In this document: positions 25,947 through 35,993 of the stretch, one piece after another
How the letters are laid out: every line of letters begins with the position of its first letter
Position numbering within the stretch: position 1 is the first letter of the stretch
Source: Mycobacterium sp. IS-1496
GTDB lineage: Bacteria > Actinomycetota > Actinomycetes > Mycobacteriales > Mycobacteriaceae
Assembly (NCBI RefSeq): GCF_001499995.1
Contig: NZ_LQIU01000019.1
Coordinates: 1-64,000 of the forward strand
Direction: 5' to 3'
Length of the DNA stretch: 64,000 nucleotides
Notes under the pieces: model-generated
Told to the model about the DNA's origin: nothing
The model's input: only the letters and a program-made list of their open reading frames with translations
Database searches by the model: none
Translations under genes and position numbers: made by a program

Positions 25947-27599
25947 TCACCCCGCCGTCGGCGGCGCGGGCCTGCCGGTCGCCCGGTAGACCCGGAACCG
26001 TTCGTCGCCGGTGGCGCCGTACACCGAGTGCACGAGCGTCCCCAGCCCGGCGCCGTCCTGCCACAGCGTCGGGTACCGGACGTTCAGGGCGTCGGCGTCG
26101 CTGATCCCGGGATTGCTCGCGACGATGTACTGCACCCCGAAGTCCCACGGGCGGTTGAGGGTTGCGGTGAAGTCATAGTCGCTGGTGATGACGAACTGCT
26201 TCGGCCGTTGGGAACCCAGCCAGACGCCCCACGTGTTGAAGGTGTCCATCAGCACTGCGCCCTCGGGCAGGCGCTTGCGATCGAAGTAGGCCGCCAGTTC
26301 GCGGTCGTTGACCATCAACCGCCGGTACCACTGCTCCGCGGACGGATACCGCTGTGGGTCGGTCAGCGATCTGAGCCCGAACTGCAACTGCTGGTTGCCG
26401 ATCCGCTCGTCGGACATCGCCGTGACGGTGACCGGGATGCCGATGACCAGCGATGCGCTCAACAACCCGGCGCCGACGCGGCTCGCGACCGCGTCGGACC
26501 GTTGCGCGGTGGTCGCGCGCCGGGCGCGGGGCTGCCAGAACGCCAGCGCGATACAGATGACGAGCGGGATCGCGAGCAGGTAGAACCGGAACCAGCCGAA
26601 CGTGGTCGACGTGAACTGACCCCACGCGGCGAAGACCAGAACAGGGCCGAGGGTGGCGACCGGGACGAGGGCGGTGATGTTGCGGCGGAGGACCGCCCAC
26701 GCGGCAGCGCCCGCAGCGGCGATCAGGACGAACGGTTGCATGCCGAGCAGCCGCGCCGCGATCACGACCCAGTCGTCGGACGCCGCACCCGCCAGCGGGC
26801 TCGCCCGGTCCATCGCCGCGGCGACCTGACTGTCGTTGCCGTACTGCGAGGACAACGTCGCGAAGAGTTCGCCCGACACCACCCACCCGGTCAGCGCCCA
26901 GATCGCGAACGCCGACACGAGAGGGAACATCACGATCAGGACGTGAAGGATCACCGAATTCACCCGCTGACCGGGCCGCGCACGCTGAACGGCGACCGCG
27001 GCCACCACCAGCGCCGCCCCGCACGCCGCGGGCACCGCCTCGTAGCGCGACAGGTACCCGACGCCGAGAGCTATTCCCGCCCAGGCGAGGTCACCGACCC
27101 GGTTTCCGTTCACCCATTGCATAAGGTGCCGGACGCACCACACCAGCGCGAACGTCTCCGCGGCCTCGCTCATGCCCGAGGCGCCGTAGGTGACGATCAT
27201 CGGGTGCAGCGCGAAGCACGCGACGGCCAGCCACCGCCAGACTGCGCCGACACCGCGGTCGAGGGCAATCCGCCGGACCATGACGGCGGCGCCCGCCATG
27301 AACAGCGCGCTCTGCACCACGCCCGCGAGGCCGTGGGTCTTGAGCGCCGGCCACCAGTCGGCGAGCGTCAACACCGGGATCTCGACCAGGCTCGGCAGCG
27401 GATTCCACACGAACCCGATGGCCGAGAGGTGCGGTTGACGGCTCATCAACACGTATCCGGCGTTGGCCACCCGGCTCGGCGAGTCGGGATCGAACATGTT
27501 GAACCGCAGGACAAGTAGCGCACCGACGGTGAAGTACAACGCGCTCAGCGCGGCGAACAGCGCGACGCCCCAGATGCGCCGCGGGGCGTCCGCCGTCAC
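25947..27599 (-). CDS. GT-C fold (PMT/ArnT-like) membrane glycosyltransferase
   Basis: 550 residues, about 11 TM helices then a C-terminal soluble domain of about 140 residues. The acidic motif F-D-P-D-S-P-S-R after TM1 fits the catalytic Asp loop of GT-C enzymes that use polyprenyl-phosphate sugars. Others: V-W-N-P-L-P-S-L, T-Y-G-A-S-G-M-S-E and L-S-R-Y-E-A. GTG 27599 overlaps the TGA of the BcsB-like gene by four bases; a longer frame starting at 27695 reads through that gene and is rejected. Last gene of the four-gene operon. It may decorate or prime the polymer made by the GT2; the donor sugar is unknown. Confidence 0.8.
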   Translation of the reverse strand: MTADAPRRIWGVALFAALSALYFTVGALLVLRFNMFDPDSPSRVANAGYVLMSRQPHLSAIGFVWNPLPSLVEIPVLTLADWWPALKTHGLAGVVQSALFMAGAAVMVRRIALDRGVGAVWRWLAVACFALHPMIVTYGASGMSEAAETFALVWCVRHLMQWVNGNRVGDLAWAGIALGVGYLSRYEAVPAACGAALVVAAVAVQRARPGQRVNSVILHVLIVMFPLVSAFAIWALTGWVVSGELFATLSSQYGNDSQVAAAMDRASPLAGAASDDWVVIAARLLGMQPFVLIAAAGAAAWAVLRRNITALVPVATLGPVLVFAAWGQFTSTTFGWFRFYLLAIPLVICIALAFWQPRARRATTAQRSDAVASRVGAGLLSASLVIGIPVTVTAMSDERIGNQQLQFGLRSLTDPQRYPSAEQWYRRLMVNDRELAAYFDRKRLPEGAVLMDTFNTWGVWLGSQRPKQFVITSDYDFTATLNRPWDFGVQYIVASNPGISDADALNVRYPTLWQDGAGLGTLVHSVYGATGDERFRVYRATGRPAPPTAG

Positions 27600-29518
27600 C
27601 GGAGGCGGCGGCGACGTCGCATCAGCACGAACACCACGGCCGCGATCGTCACGGCCGCGCCGGTGGCCAGTGACAGCACCGCCCACCACTTCCACGGGTC
27701 ACCCGGGTACTCGTTGACGAGCGCGCCGCCCTCCCGCACCGTCAGGTTCACCGTCTGATGGGCCGCACCGGTGGCGACGACGTCACCGGTCAACGACGCC
27801 CACCGGTCCGGCAGTCCGCGGATGTGGTCGAACGCGTCGTCCACCAACGCCCAGTCCCGGGTCCCACTGATCGACAGCACGGTGCGGGCATTGTGGGTGA
27901 ACACCTGCAGGACCCCGAGCGGACCGCTGAAGTCGACCTCGGTCTCCGGTGATCCGCTGATGCCGAACGTGTTCGGGGCGCCGGGCAGCAGCGGCGGGGT
28001 CATCCCCGCTGCGGCGAGTTCCGCCCCTTCACCGACGACGAGCAGGCCGGTGCCGGACGCGGCGGCGGCGTCGAACGTCGTGACGCGCGGCCGCAGTGTC
28101 TCGCCGGTCTGCTGGCCCATCAAATTGATCGCCGCCGCGGCGTACCGGAGGTGTCCGGGAGCGTCGATCGCGACGTCGAAGTCGGGGGTGAACGCCATCG
28201 GCAGCACCGGGAAGCCGCCGCGGTTGCGCAGGCCGGGGGTGACGGTGACGGTCGACTGCGGGTCGAGCGCGAACGTCATCCGGTCGTTCATCGGTGCGCA
28301 CTCCTGGTCGGGCACGTAGCGCAGCTCCAACGCCATCCCCACGTTCGACGTGATCGACTCCGCCGGGATGTCACCGGTCAGGTCGAGCACGCCCGACTCG
28401 TCGAGACGGCGGGTGGCCAGTACGGTCGTCCCCGACCGGATCAGGACCGACGCCTCGCCGCCGACCACGGGTGTGTACCTGGCTTTGAGGTGCACCGTCG
28501 CGTCGGTGATGGGTCCGACGGCGAACCTGGCGACGTCGAACCCGGCGTAGAGGGTGGTGGTGCCGAGCACCGACGCCTCACCGGTCATGCCCAGCTGGGC
28601 GAAGGTCTTGATGTCGGTCGACTGCGTGCGGTTCGGCGTGGCGTACAGCGTTGCCGCTGAATCGCTTTGGGCGAGCGTGAAGCGGCGGTCGGCGAACAGG
28701 TCCACCTGGCGTACCAGTTCCTCACCGGATCCGCCGACCGCGAGGACCGCCGCCGGTGTGCCGGGATTCCTGACCGCCATCGACCCCTTCCCGCCCTCGC
28801 TGATCTCGATCACCCGGCGTCCCGGTGTGCCCTTCGCCGGCGGAGCGTCGGAGGTGTCGATGTCGATCCGCACCGGCATGGGGCGGTACAGACGGGTCAG
28901 TTCGGCGACGAGTGTCAGTGCGGCCTGCTGTTCGGACGGTGTCGGCGACGGCCCGACACGGATGACGATCTCGTCGAGGTAACCGGGCAGGAAGTCCGAC
29001 ACGGTTCGCGGATCGGGGGTCGGTCCGGAGAACGAGTTGCCGAGCTGGGTGAGCGACAGCGACGGCGGCTGGCTGCAACTGTCGGCGACCGGGCCGCGAT
29101 CGCGCAGCACGAACCGGAGCGTGGCGCTGCCGTCGACGATCTGGGCGCCGGAGATGTTGACGGTGAACGGTTTCGACTCCGCCTCGCGGGGCACCGGGAA
29201 GGAACCGAGGATGGTGTCGCGCCCGTCCATGACCTCGATCCGTCCGTCGGTCACGTTCACCACCGAGCCGACCTGACCGGTCAAGGTGTTGGGCCGAACC
29301 CCGGTCGGCACCGGGATGGACACGTCGGCGGGCTGATTCTCGCCGATCAGGTCCATGCGCTCCGCGACACCGAGCGATTCCCACCGGATCTGTCCTGCCG
29401 CGCCGCTTCCGGTCACCACGGTGTTCGCCGGGTCCGCCTGCGCCGCAGGAGGGCTCGATGTGACCAGCGCGAGGCCGGCGACGACGAGTGCGGTGACGGC
29501 GCGGGTGAGAACGTTCAT
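27596..29518 (-). CDS. BcsB-like periplasmic polysaccharide-synthase subunit
   Basis: 640 residues: signal peptide (1 to about 28, ending A-Q-A-D), a large all-beta extracytoplasmic part, and one C-terminal TM helix (about 610-632) followed by R-R-R-R-R-L-R. This is the layout of BcsB, which guides the nascent glucan from BcsA. The conserved stretch near residues 155-215 (D-S-C-S-Q-P-P-S-L then D-F-L-P-G-Y-L-D-E-I-V-I-R-V-G) fits the carbohydrate-binding/flavodoxin repeat of BcsB, followed by a second similar half. It lies between the GT2 gene (25-bp gap) and the GT-C gene, strengthening the assignment. Function in mycobacteria is unproven. Confidence 0.75.
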   Translation of the reverse strand: MNVLTRAVTALVVAGLALVTSSPPAAQADPANTVVTGSGAAGQIRWESLGVAERMDLIGENQPADVSIPVPTGVRPNTLTGQVGSVVNVTDGRIEVMDGRDTILGSFPVPREAESKPFTVNISGAQIVDGSATLRFVLRDRGPVADSCSQPPSLSLTQLGNSFSGPTPDPRTVSDFLPGYLDEIVIRVGPSPTPSEQQAALTLVAELTRLYRPMPVRIDIDTSDAPPAKGTPGRRVIEISEGGKGSMAVRNPGTPAAVLAVGGSGEELVRQVDLFADRRFTLAQSDSAATLYATPNRTQSTDIKTFAQLGMTGEASVLGTTTLYAGFDVARFAVGPITDATVHLKARYTPVVGGEASVLIRSGTTVLATRRLDESGVLDLTGDIPAESITSNVGMALELRYVPDQECAPMNDRMTFALDPQSTVTVTPGLRNRGGFPVLPMAFTPDFDVAIDAPGHLRYAAAAINLMGQQTGETLRPRVTTFDAAAASGTGLLVVGEGAELAAAGMTPPLLPGAPNTFGISGSPETEVDFSGPLGVLQVFTHNARTVLSISGTRDWALVDDAFDHIRGLPDRWASLTGDVVATGAAHQTVNLTVREGGALVNEYPGDPWKWWAVLSLATGAAVTIAAVVFVLMRRRRRLR

Positions 29519-29543
29519 CGAGGTCCTTCGTCGGGTGGGAGGG

Positions 29544-30938
29544 TCATGCGGAGGGGGACAGACCGTGAACGGTCTTCTCCCAGAACGAGGGTCGGGCGAG
29601 GAGCTGATAGATGGCCTTGACCGCGGCGACGGACTGCAACATCCAGTACAGCGGTGCCAACAGCGCCGCCCACCACAGATGCGGTTTGCCCAGTGCCGCG
29701 GTGACGATCAGCCCTGCGAACACGGACAGGGGCGCGCAGATCAGGAGGAGGAGCAGACACACGTAATAGGTGACCGGCGGAAACAGCGCGCCGATCGCGT
29801 CGGGCCTGCCCAGCACCCAGACGAACAGGGTGAACCAGAAGACCACGTTGAGCGCACTCGTCATCGGCACGCCCCCGGTCATGTTGATGAACCGGAGGAA
29901 GCCCTTGGTGCCCAGTTCGCGACGCAGCGTCGCGGGCGTGCGCAGATGAACGAGCATCGTCTGCAGGTAACCCTTGTACCAACGCGAGCGCTGCCGGATC
30001 CAGTTCACCACATCGGAATTGGCCTCCTCCAGAGTGACCGAGTCGAGGATGAGGGTGCGGTAGCCGTGCCGCGCCAACCGCACACCGAGGTCGGCGTCCT
30101 CGGTGACGTTGAACTCGTCCCAGCCACCGATCTCCCGCCACACGCGCACGGACATGTGATTCGACGTGCCCCCGAGGGGAACCACACACCCGGAGTTCTC
30201 CACGGCGGGCAGGACGACACCGAACCACTGGTCGTATTCGAGGGAGAAGAATCTGGTCAGCAGGTTCTGGCGTTCGTTGAAGTAGCCGAGCCGGGCTTGC
30301 AGACAACCGATCTCGGCGGGCATCCGACGGAAGGCGGCGACCGCGCGCCGCAGTTGCAGCGGGTCAGGGATGTCCTCTGCGTCGTAGATCGTCAGATACT
30401 CACCGCGCAGATCGGGAAGCGACATGCCGTGGTTGCAGGCCTTGGGCTTGGTCTTGGGCAGGCTGTGCGGCACGATCACGATCCGCGCCGACTGCAGGTC
30501 GGCGCCCAGCAGCGCCTCCTGCGTGGCGATGTCGTCCTCCTCGATGAGCAGGAGGATCTCCAGTTTGTCCGACGGATAGTCGAGCCGACCGACCCCGTTG
30601 ATCAGGTTGGTCACGATGGTCGGTTCGTCGTAGACCGGGAGGAGCACCGTGTACACGGGGAGTTCGTGGTCGGGGATGGCCCTGGCCTCCTCGGCGCCGA
30701 CGGTGACGAGGCTCGACATCCGAAGGCCCTTGAACAGCAGGTGATTGCGGTCGGCGGTGGACACCAGGTACGCGCACGCGATCACCCCGGTGAGGGCCGG
30801 CGCGACGATCGACGGCCATGCCCAGACCGCGGCGGCGAGAGCAGCGAGGGCCGCGGCGGCCAGCGTCAGGGACCGCGGCCCGAGCAGCCCGCGCGCCGAC
30901 ATGTGCGCGGGCAGCAGGGTGCGCGACGTGTCAGGCAT
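29544..30938 (-). CDS. processive GT2 glycosyltransferase, cellulose synthase/XagB-like
   Basis: 464 residues. Two TM helices near residues 24-60, a GT-A catalytic domain, then four TM helices near 360-445. Processive-synthase motifs: E-E-D-D (133-136), D-A-E-D (186-189), the catalytic base T-E-D-A-D (279-283) and Q-R-S-R-W (316-320), which holds the growing chain. T-K-P-K-A and G-G-T-S-N-H also match the BcsA/XagB group. No PilZ domain is present, so c-di-GMP control of the BcsA kind is not expected. ATG 30938 overlaps the upstream gene by 8 bases. The polymer (beta-glucan or N-acetylglucosamine type) cannot be read from sequence. Confidence 0.85.
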   Translation of the reverse strand: MPDTSRTLLPAHMSARGLLGPRSLTLAAAALAALAAAVWAWPSIVAPALTGVIACAYLVSTADRNHLLFKGLRMSSLVTVGAEEARAIPDHELPVYTVLLPVYDEPTIVTNLINGVGRLDYPSDKLEILLLIEEDDIATQEALLGADLQSARIVIVPHSLPKTKPKACNHGMSLPDLRGEYLTIYDAEDIPDPLQLRRAVAAFRRMPAEIGCLQARLGYFNERQNLLTRFFSLEYDQWFGVVLPAVENSGCVVPLGGTSNHMSVRVWREIGGWDEFNVTEDADLGVRLARHGYRTLILDSVTLEEANSDVVNWIRQRSRWYKGYLQTMLVHLRTPATLRRELGTKGFLRFINMTGGVPMTSALNVVFWFTLFVWVLGRPDAIGALFPPVTYYVCLLLLLICAPLSVFAGLIVTAALGKPHLWWAALLAPLYWMLQSVAAVKAIYQLLARPSFWEKTVHGLSPSA

Positions 30939-32361
30939 CGGCCGCCGGACCGTCCGCCGGATGGGCGGTGCCGGCCGCGCTGAGCCGGACTGCCAGCCCG
31001 ACCACCTGCCGGAGCACGAGGTCGTCGACATCTCCCGTCGCGTGGGGTTGTTGCCGGGCGATCCACAGTGCGGGCCGCAGTGACACGTCGAGCAGGCGCA
31101 CCGGTGACGGCTCGGGCGGTCGGCCGGCGTCGGTCAGCGACTGGTCCGCCACGACAGTGACCCGCTGGACGACTTCGCCGGTCTGCCAGTCCCACGCGAT
31201 CGCCACCCAGTCCTGGCTGTCGCCGTCGCGGGCGGCGTCCGCGTTCGTGTGGGCGATGCGCGCGCCGGCCGGCAGTCCCGACGCGGGGGGAGCGGGACGG
31301 AAGTCGACCGGTAGGGACGCGGGGTACCAGCTCGGGTCGCCGATCGCGGTGAGGGCCGCACGGTGCGGTGTGGTGATGACGTCGACGGCGAGCGCCGGGG
31401 AGCCCGGGCGCGTTGTGGGGCGATATCGCACGAACGTGGCGGCCGGGCCGGCGTAGCGGGTGATGAAAGCGTAGGACGACGACGCGGTCAACCCGGCCGC
31501 CTCGATCCAGCCCGGCGCGGCGGTGGGCAGCGGTGCGGGCCGGACCGTGGCGGGGTTCAGCACGGCGAGGGCCGTGGCGATGACGGCGAGCGCTGCCAGC
31601 GACCGAGCCGAGTTGTGGTGCGGCGGCGACCACGTCGGGACGCCGGACGACGCGGCGCGGCGCCGGGACAGCACTGTCGTGGCGACCGGGAGCGCGGCCC
31701 CGACGACCAGCGCCGTCACCGTCAGCGGCAGGTGCGGTCCGGCTGTGAGAACGACCGTGGTCGCGACGAGGAAGCACGTCGACGCCGCGACGAGCCGTCG
31801 CAGCAGGGCGACCGCCGGGCACGCCAGGAAGACGGCGACGGCACCGGCGGCAACGGCGGGTGCCGCGGCTGCGATGTCCGACCCGCCGAGGACGGCGGTC
31901 ATCAGGAGCGAGGGAAGGGGACTGGCGAAACCGACCGCGAAGATCCACAGCGGCCACATCCGCACGACGTGCCGCACGCCGAACAGCACGGTGAGCAGCG
32001 CGGCGAACCACACGATCGCGCCGAAGTCAGGAAGATGCCAGAGTGCCGAAAGGCTCGGCAGCCGGTGCCGGAGGAGTTCGAATCCGGCGAGCGCGGGAGC
32101 GGCCACCATGACGGCGATGATCCAGTTCGACTCGGTGTCGCCGACACCGCGCGGCGGTGTCCGGTGACCGGCGGCGATGAGCACGACCAGAAAAGGCAGC
32201 GCCGCAAGCACCGGTGTGCGCGATCCGGCCACCGAATCGGCGAGGGTGGCGGCGTAGGTCTGGCCGTAGGCGACCGCGGTGAGGACGACCGCGATCGCCA
32301 GCCGACGCGCGATCCACCGCCGGCGGATGGAGGTGGAGACCGACGCGCCGCCGATCTCCAT
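30931..32361 (-). CDS. polytopic membrane protein of the polysaccharide operon
   Basis: 476 residues. About nine TM helices up to residue ~275, then a hydrophobic segment and a C-terminal extracytoplasmic domain of about 150 residues (D-P-S-W-Y-P-A-S-L-P-V-D-F, D-W-V-A-I-A-W-D-W-Q-T-G-E-V). First gene of the operon. ATG 32361 was chosen because it begins just before a basic patch and TM1; longer frames run into the AT-rich regulatory region. The F-A-S-P-L-P-S-L-L membrane motif and soluble tail recall exosortase-EpsI proteins, but a catalytic Cys/Arg/His set is not evident. A role in polymer export or processing is a guess. Confidence 0.65.
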   Translation of the reverse strand: MEIGGASVSTSIRRRWIARRLAIAVVLTAVAYGQTYAATLADSVAGSRTPVLAALPFLVVLIAAGHRTPPRGVGDTESNWIIAVMVAAPALAGFELLRHRLPSLSALWHLPDFGAIVWFAALLTVLFGVRHVVRMWPLWIFAVGFASPLPSLLMTAVLGGSDIAAAAPAVAAGAVAVFLACPAVALLRRLVAASTCFLVATTVVLTAGPHLPLTVTALVVGAALPVATTVLSRRRAASSGVPTWSPPHHNSARSLAALAVIATALAVLNPATVRPAPLPTAAPGWIEAAGLTASSSYAFITRYAGPAATFVRYRPTTRPGSPALAVDVITTPHRAALTAIGDPSWYPASLPVDFRPAPPASGLPAGARIAHTNADAARDGDSQDWVAIAWDWQTGEVVQRVTVVADQSLTDAGRPPEPSPVRLLDVSLRPALWIARQQPHATGDVDDLVLRQVVGLAVRLSAAGTAHPADGPAADA

Positions 32362-32504
32362 TAGGGACGCTAACGGCTTCGCATGAGCGATTGCAGTAAC
32401 GCCATGCACTGATGGCGTCGTTTTTGGGACGTCGACCGGCAGTGGTGCGATATCTGCAGAAGTAGCAGTTCCCACGGCATTCCTGACTCGCAAGTAAGTT
32501 ATTG

Positions 32505-32558
32505 ACGCACACGTATGTGACATGTGCGTGCGAAGGTAGCAAATAGTTATGCAATAAC
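32505..32558. promoter_or_regulatory. inverted repeats in the divergent region between the polysaccharide operon and pta
   Basis: ACGCACA (32505-32511) and TGTGCGT (32523-32529) are perfect 7-bp arms 11 bases apart. GTTATGCAATAAC (32546-32558) is a second 5-3-5 palindrome. They lie in a locally AT-richer stretch (about 32362-32639) between starts 32361 and 32640, so are good candidates for operators of the operon or of pta. No ORF in this stretch looks real. Confidence 0.5.
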
Positions 32559-32639
32559 CAAACCTGTCTGTGTCGGACCGTTTTCCAAGGGTCGATCGGC
32601 CTGTTGGCCGCGATGGCGCTGATGCGGCAGGCTGTGAGG

Positions 32640-34727
32640 GTGTCTGACGAGACCGCACCGCGCGTATCCGCCATCTACGTCGCGTCGCCGGAAGGTGACA
32701 CAGGAAAATCGACCATCGCGCTCGGGCTGCTCGACCGTCTGACGGCCACCGCGGCCAGGGTCGGGGTGTTCCGGCCCATCACCCGGCAGGGTCCGGCGCG
32801 GGACTACATCCTCGAGCTGCTGCTCGCCCACGCCACAGCGGGCCTGCCGTACGAGGAGTGCGTCGGGGTCAGCTACCACGACCTGCACGAGAACCCCGAC
32901 GATGCGCTCGGCGACATCGTCGACCGCTTCCACCGCGTCGCCGACCGGTGCGACGCGGTGCTGATCGTGGGCAGCGACTACACCGATGTGGCCAGCCCCA
33001 GCGAGCTGTCGATGAACGCGCGTATCGCCGCCAACCTCAGCGCGCCCGTCGTCCTCGCCGTCAAGGCGCGCGGGCGCACCCCGGACGAGGTCGTCCAGGT
33101 CGTCGAGGTCTGCCTCGACGAGATCGCCGCCCAGCACGCCCACACCGCCGCGGTGGTGGCCAACCGGTGTGATCCGGACCGGCTTGCCGAGGTGCGTGAG
33201 GCGCTGAAGCGCGACGGCGCCCCGCAGGTCTACGTCCTGCCCGAGGAGCCCCTGTTGGTCGCGCCCTCGGTCGCCGAACTGCGCGACTCCGTCGACGGCA
33301 CCGTGATCAGCGGTGACGAGAAGCTCCTCCACAGGGAGGCGATGGACGTGCTGGTCGCCGGGATGACCGCCGAGCACGTCCTGGAACGGTTGACCGAGGG
33401 TGTCACGGTGGTCACGCCGGGCGATCGGTCCGACGTCGTCCTCGCCGTGGCGAGCGCGCATTCGGCCGAGGGGTTCCCGTCGCTGTCGAGCATCATCCTC
33501 AACGGTGGGCTGGATCTGCATCCTTCGATCGCCAGGCTGGTCGCCGGCCTGAAACTACGACTGCCGATCGTCGCCACCGACTACGGCACGTTCGAGACCG
33601 CCAGTCGGGTGGCGGGCACCAGGGGGCGGGTGACCGCGGCGTCGGCGCGCAAGATCGACACCGCGCTGACGCTGATGGAGACCCACGTCGACACCGCGGA
33701 GCTGTTGAGCCGGTTGGCGATTCCGATCCCGACCGTCATCACGCCGCAGATGTTCACCTATCAGCTCCTCGACCGGGCGCGCGCGGACCGCAAGCGCATC
33801 GTGCTTCCCGAGGGTGACGATGACCGCATCCTCAAGGCGGCGGGGCGGCTTCTGCAGCGCGGCGTCGCAGATCTGACGATCCTCGGTGAGGAGGCGCGGG
33901 TGCGGGCCCGCGCGGCCGAACTCGGCGTCGACCTGAGCGCCGCGGCGGTGCTCGATCCGCGCACCAGCGACCTGTGCGACCAGTTCGCCGAGCAGTACGC
34001 CGAACTGCGCAAGCACAAGGGCGTCACCGTGGAGCAGGCCCGCGAGATCATCCACGATGTCTCGTATTTCGGCACCATGCTGGTGCACAACGACATGGTC
34101 GACGGCATGGTCTCCGGTGCGGCGCACACGACCGCCCACACGGTTCGTCCGGCGTTCGAGATCATCAAGACCCTGCCCGACGTGTCGACGGTGTCGAGCA
34201 TCTTCCTGATGTGCCTGGCCGACCGCGTGCTCGCCTACGGTGACTGCGCCATCGTCCCCGACCCGACGTCCGAACAGCTGGCCGACATCGCCATCTCCTC
34301 CGCCCGCACCGCGGCGCAGTTCGGCATCGAGCCGCGGGTGGCGATGCTGTCCTATTCGACCGGCACGTCCGGAACCGGTGCCGAGGTCGAAAAGGTCCGC
34401 GCAGCAACGGAACTGGTGCGCAAAAGAGAACCGGACCTGCTCGTCGAGGGGCCGATCCAGTACGACGCCGCCGTGGAACCGTCGGTCGCCAAGACCAAGA
34501 TGCCGGATTCACCCGTCGCCGGGCGGGCCACCGTGCTGATCTTCCCCGACCTCAACACCGGCAACAACACCTACAAGGCGGTGCAGCGCAGCGCAGGCGC
34601 CATCGCGATCGGGCCGGTGCTGCAGGGTCTGAACCAACCGGTCAACGACCTGTCGCGCGGCGCCCTGGTCGAGGACATCGTCAACACGGTCGCGATCACC
34701 GCGATCCAGGCACAGGGGGAGCGATGA
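32640..34727 (+). CDS. pta: phosphate acetyltransferase
   Basis: 695 residues. An N-terminal P-loop/CobQ-like domain ([10 protein letters not shown] near residue 14), a central DRTGG domain, and the C-terminal PTA_PTB catalytic domain ([11 protein letters not shown] to [17 protein letters not shown]). Interconverts acetyl-CoA and acetyl phosphate. GTG 32640 is chosen because it aligns with the usual N-terminus and has GTGAGG just upstream; ATG 32613 or 32622 would add up to nine residues. Overlaps ackA by four bases. Equivalent to Rv0408. Confidence 0.96.
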   Translation: MSDETAPRVSAIYVASPEGDTGKSTIALGLLDRLTATAARVGVFRPITRQGPARDYILELLLAHATAGLPYEECVGVSYHDLHENPDDALGDIVDRFHRVADRCDAVLIVGSDYTDVASPSELSMNARIAANLSAPVVLAVKARGRTPDEVVQVVEVCLDEIAAQHAHTAAVVANRCDPDRLAEVREALKRDGAPQVYVLPEEPLLVAPSVAELRDSVDGTVISGDEKLLHREAMDVLVAGMTAEHVLERLTEGVTVVTPGDRSDVVLAVASAHSAEGFPSLSSIILNGGLDLHPSIARLVAGLKLRLPIVATDYGTFETASRVAGTRGRVTAASARKIDTALTLMETHVDTAELLSRLAIPIPTVITPQMFTYQLLDRARADRKRIVLPEGDDDRILKAAGRLLQRGVADLTILGEEARVRARAAELGVDLSAAAVLDPRTSDLCDQFAEQYAELRKHKGVTVEQAREIIHDVSYFGTMLVHNDMVDGMVSGAAHTTAHTVRPAFEIIKTLPDVSTVSSIFLMCLADRVLAYGDCAIVPDPTSEQLADIAISSARTAAQFGIEPRVAMLSYSTGTSGTGAEVEKVRAATELVRKREPDLLVEGPIQYDAAVEPSVAKTKMPDSPVAGRATVLIFPDLNTGNNTYKAVQRSAGAIAIGPVLQGLNQPVNDLSRGALVEDIVNTVAITAIQAQGER

Positions 34728-35911
34728 CCCGCACCGTTCTGGTACTGAACTCCGGCTCCTCGTCGCTGAAATTCCAACTGATCGACCCTGATTCGGGGTT
34801 GTCCCTTGCCGACGGAATCGTCGAGCGCATCGGCGAGGACTCCTCGTCGGCGAGTCTGGTGTGCGGTGAGCGGGAGGTCACGCACAGCGACCGGGTGTCC
34901 GACCACGAGGCCGCTCTGCGCACCGCCTACGGCATGTTCGACGAGGCCGGGGCCGAACTGGGCAGCGTCGGACTGGTCGCGGTCGGACATCGGGTGGTGC
35001 ACGGTGGCCCAGATCTCTACGAGCCGACGGTGATCGACGACGCACTGGTCGACACGCTCGAAGAGCTGGCTCCGATGGCGCCGCTGCACAACCCGCCCGC
35101 CGTGCTCGGCATCCGCGAGGCCCGCAAGGCCTTCCCCGATCTGCCGCACGTCGCGGTCTTCGACACCGCCTTCTTCCACGACTTGCCCGCTGCCGCAGCC
35201 ACGTACGCGATCGACCGGGACGTCGCCGAGCAGTGGCACATCCGGCGCTACGGGTTCCACGGCACGTCGCACCAGTACGTCAGTCAGCAGGCCGCACTGT
35301 TCCTCGACGCCCCGTTGTCGTCGTTGAGCCAGATCGTGCTGCATCTGGGCAATGGCGCATCCGCGTCGGCGATCGTCGGAGGCCGGCCCGTGGACACCTC
35401 GATGGGCCTGACGCCGATGGAAGGTCTGGTGATGGGCACCCGGTCCGGTGATCTCGACCCCGGCGTGCTCGTGTACCTCTGGCGCACCGCGGGTATGAGT
35501 GTCGACGACATCGAGACGATGCTCAACAAACGTGCAGGCGTCCGCGGTCTCGGCGGTGAGATCGACTTCCGGGTGCTGCATCAGCGCATCGAAGGCGGTG
35601 ACGAGAACGCGCGACTCGCCTACGAGGTGTACATCCACCGGTTGCGCAAGTACATCGGGGCCTACCTCGTCCTGCTGGGCGGCGCCGACGTCATCGTCTT
35701 CACCGCCGGGGTCGGCGAGAACGACGCCGCGGTGCGGCGCGATGCGCTGTCGGGCCTCGGGCGGCTGGGCATCGAGTTGGACGAGCATCTCAACGAGAGC
35801 CCGTCGCACACCGCGCGTCGCATCTCGGCGGAGACATCGCCCACCACAGTGCTCGTGATCCCGACCAACGAGGAGTTGGCGATCGCCCGGGCGTGCATCG
35901 AGGTCATGTGA
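34724..35911 (+). CDS. ackA: acetate kinase
   Basis: 395 residues, ASKHA-fold kinase converting acetyl phosphate and ADP to acetate and ATP. N-terminal signature [13 protein letters not shown], the [10 protein letters not shown] acetate-pocket segment, D-T-A-F-F-H with the catalytic Asp, H-L-G-N-G-A-S and the late [11 protein letters not shown] overlaps the pta TGA (ATGA), so the pair is translationally coupled. Confidence 0.97.
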   Translation: MTRTVLVLNSGSSSLKFQLIDPDSGLSLADGIVERIGEDSSSASLVCGEREVTHSDRVSDHEAALRTAYGMFDEAGAELGSVGLVAVGHRVVHGGPDLYEPTVIDDALVDTLEELAPMAPLHNPPAVLGIREARKAFPDLPHVAVFDTAFFHDLPAAAATYAIDRDVAEQWHIRRYGFHGTSHQYVSQQAALFLDAPLSSLSQIVLHLGNGASASAIVGGRPVDTSMGLTPMEGLVMGTRSGDLDPGVLVYLWRTAGMSVDDIETMLNKRAGVRGLGGEIDFRVLHQRIEGGDENARLAYEVYIHRLRKYIGAYLVLLGGADVIVFTAGVGENDAAVRRDALSGLGRLGIELDEHLNESPSHTARRISAETSPTTVLVIPTNEELAIARACIEVM

Positions 35912-35993
35912 CGATCAGAGATGATGACCGCGAATTCCCGAAACTCGCAAGGAGTTCGTCATAGGATGCGCTGATGAATTCGGGGGGCATCAC

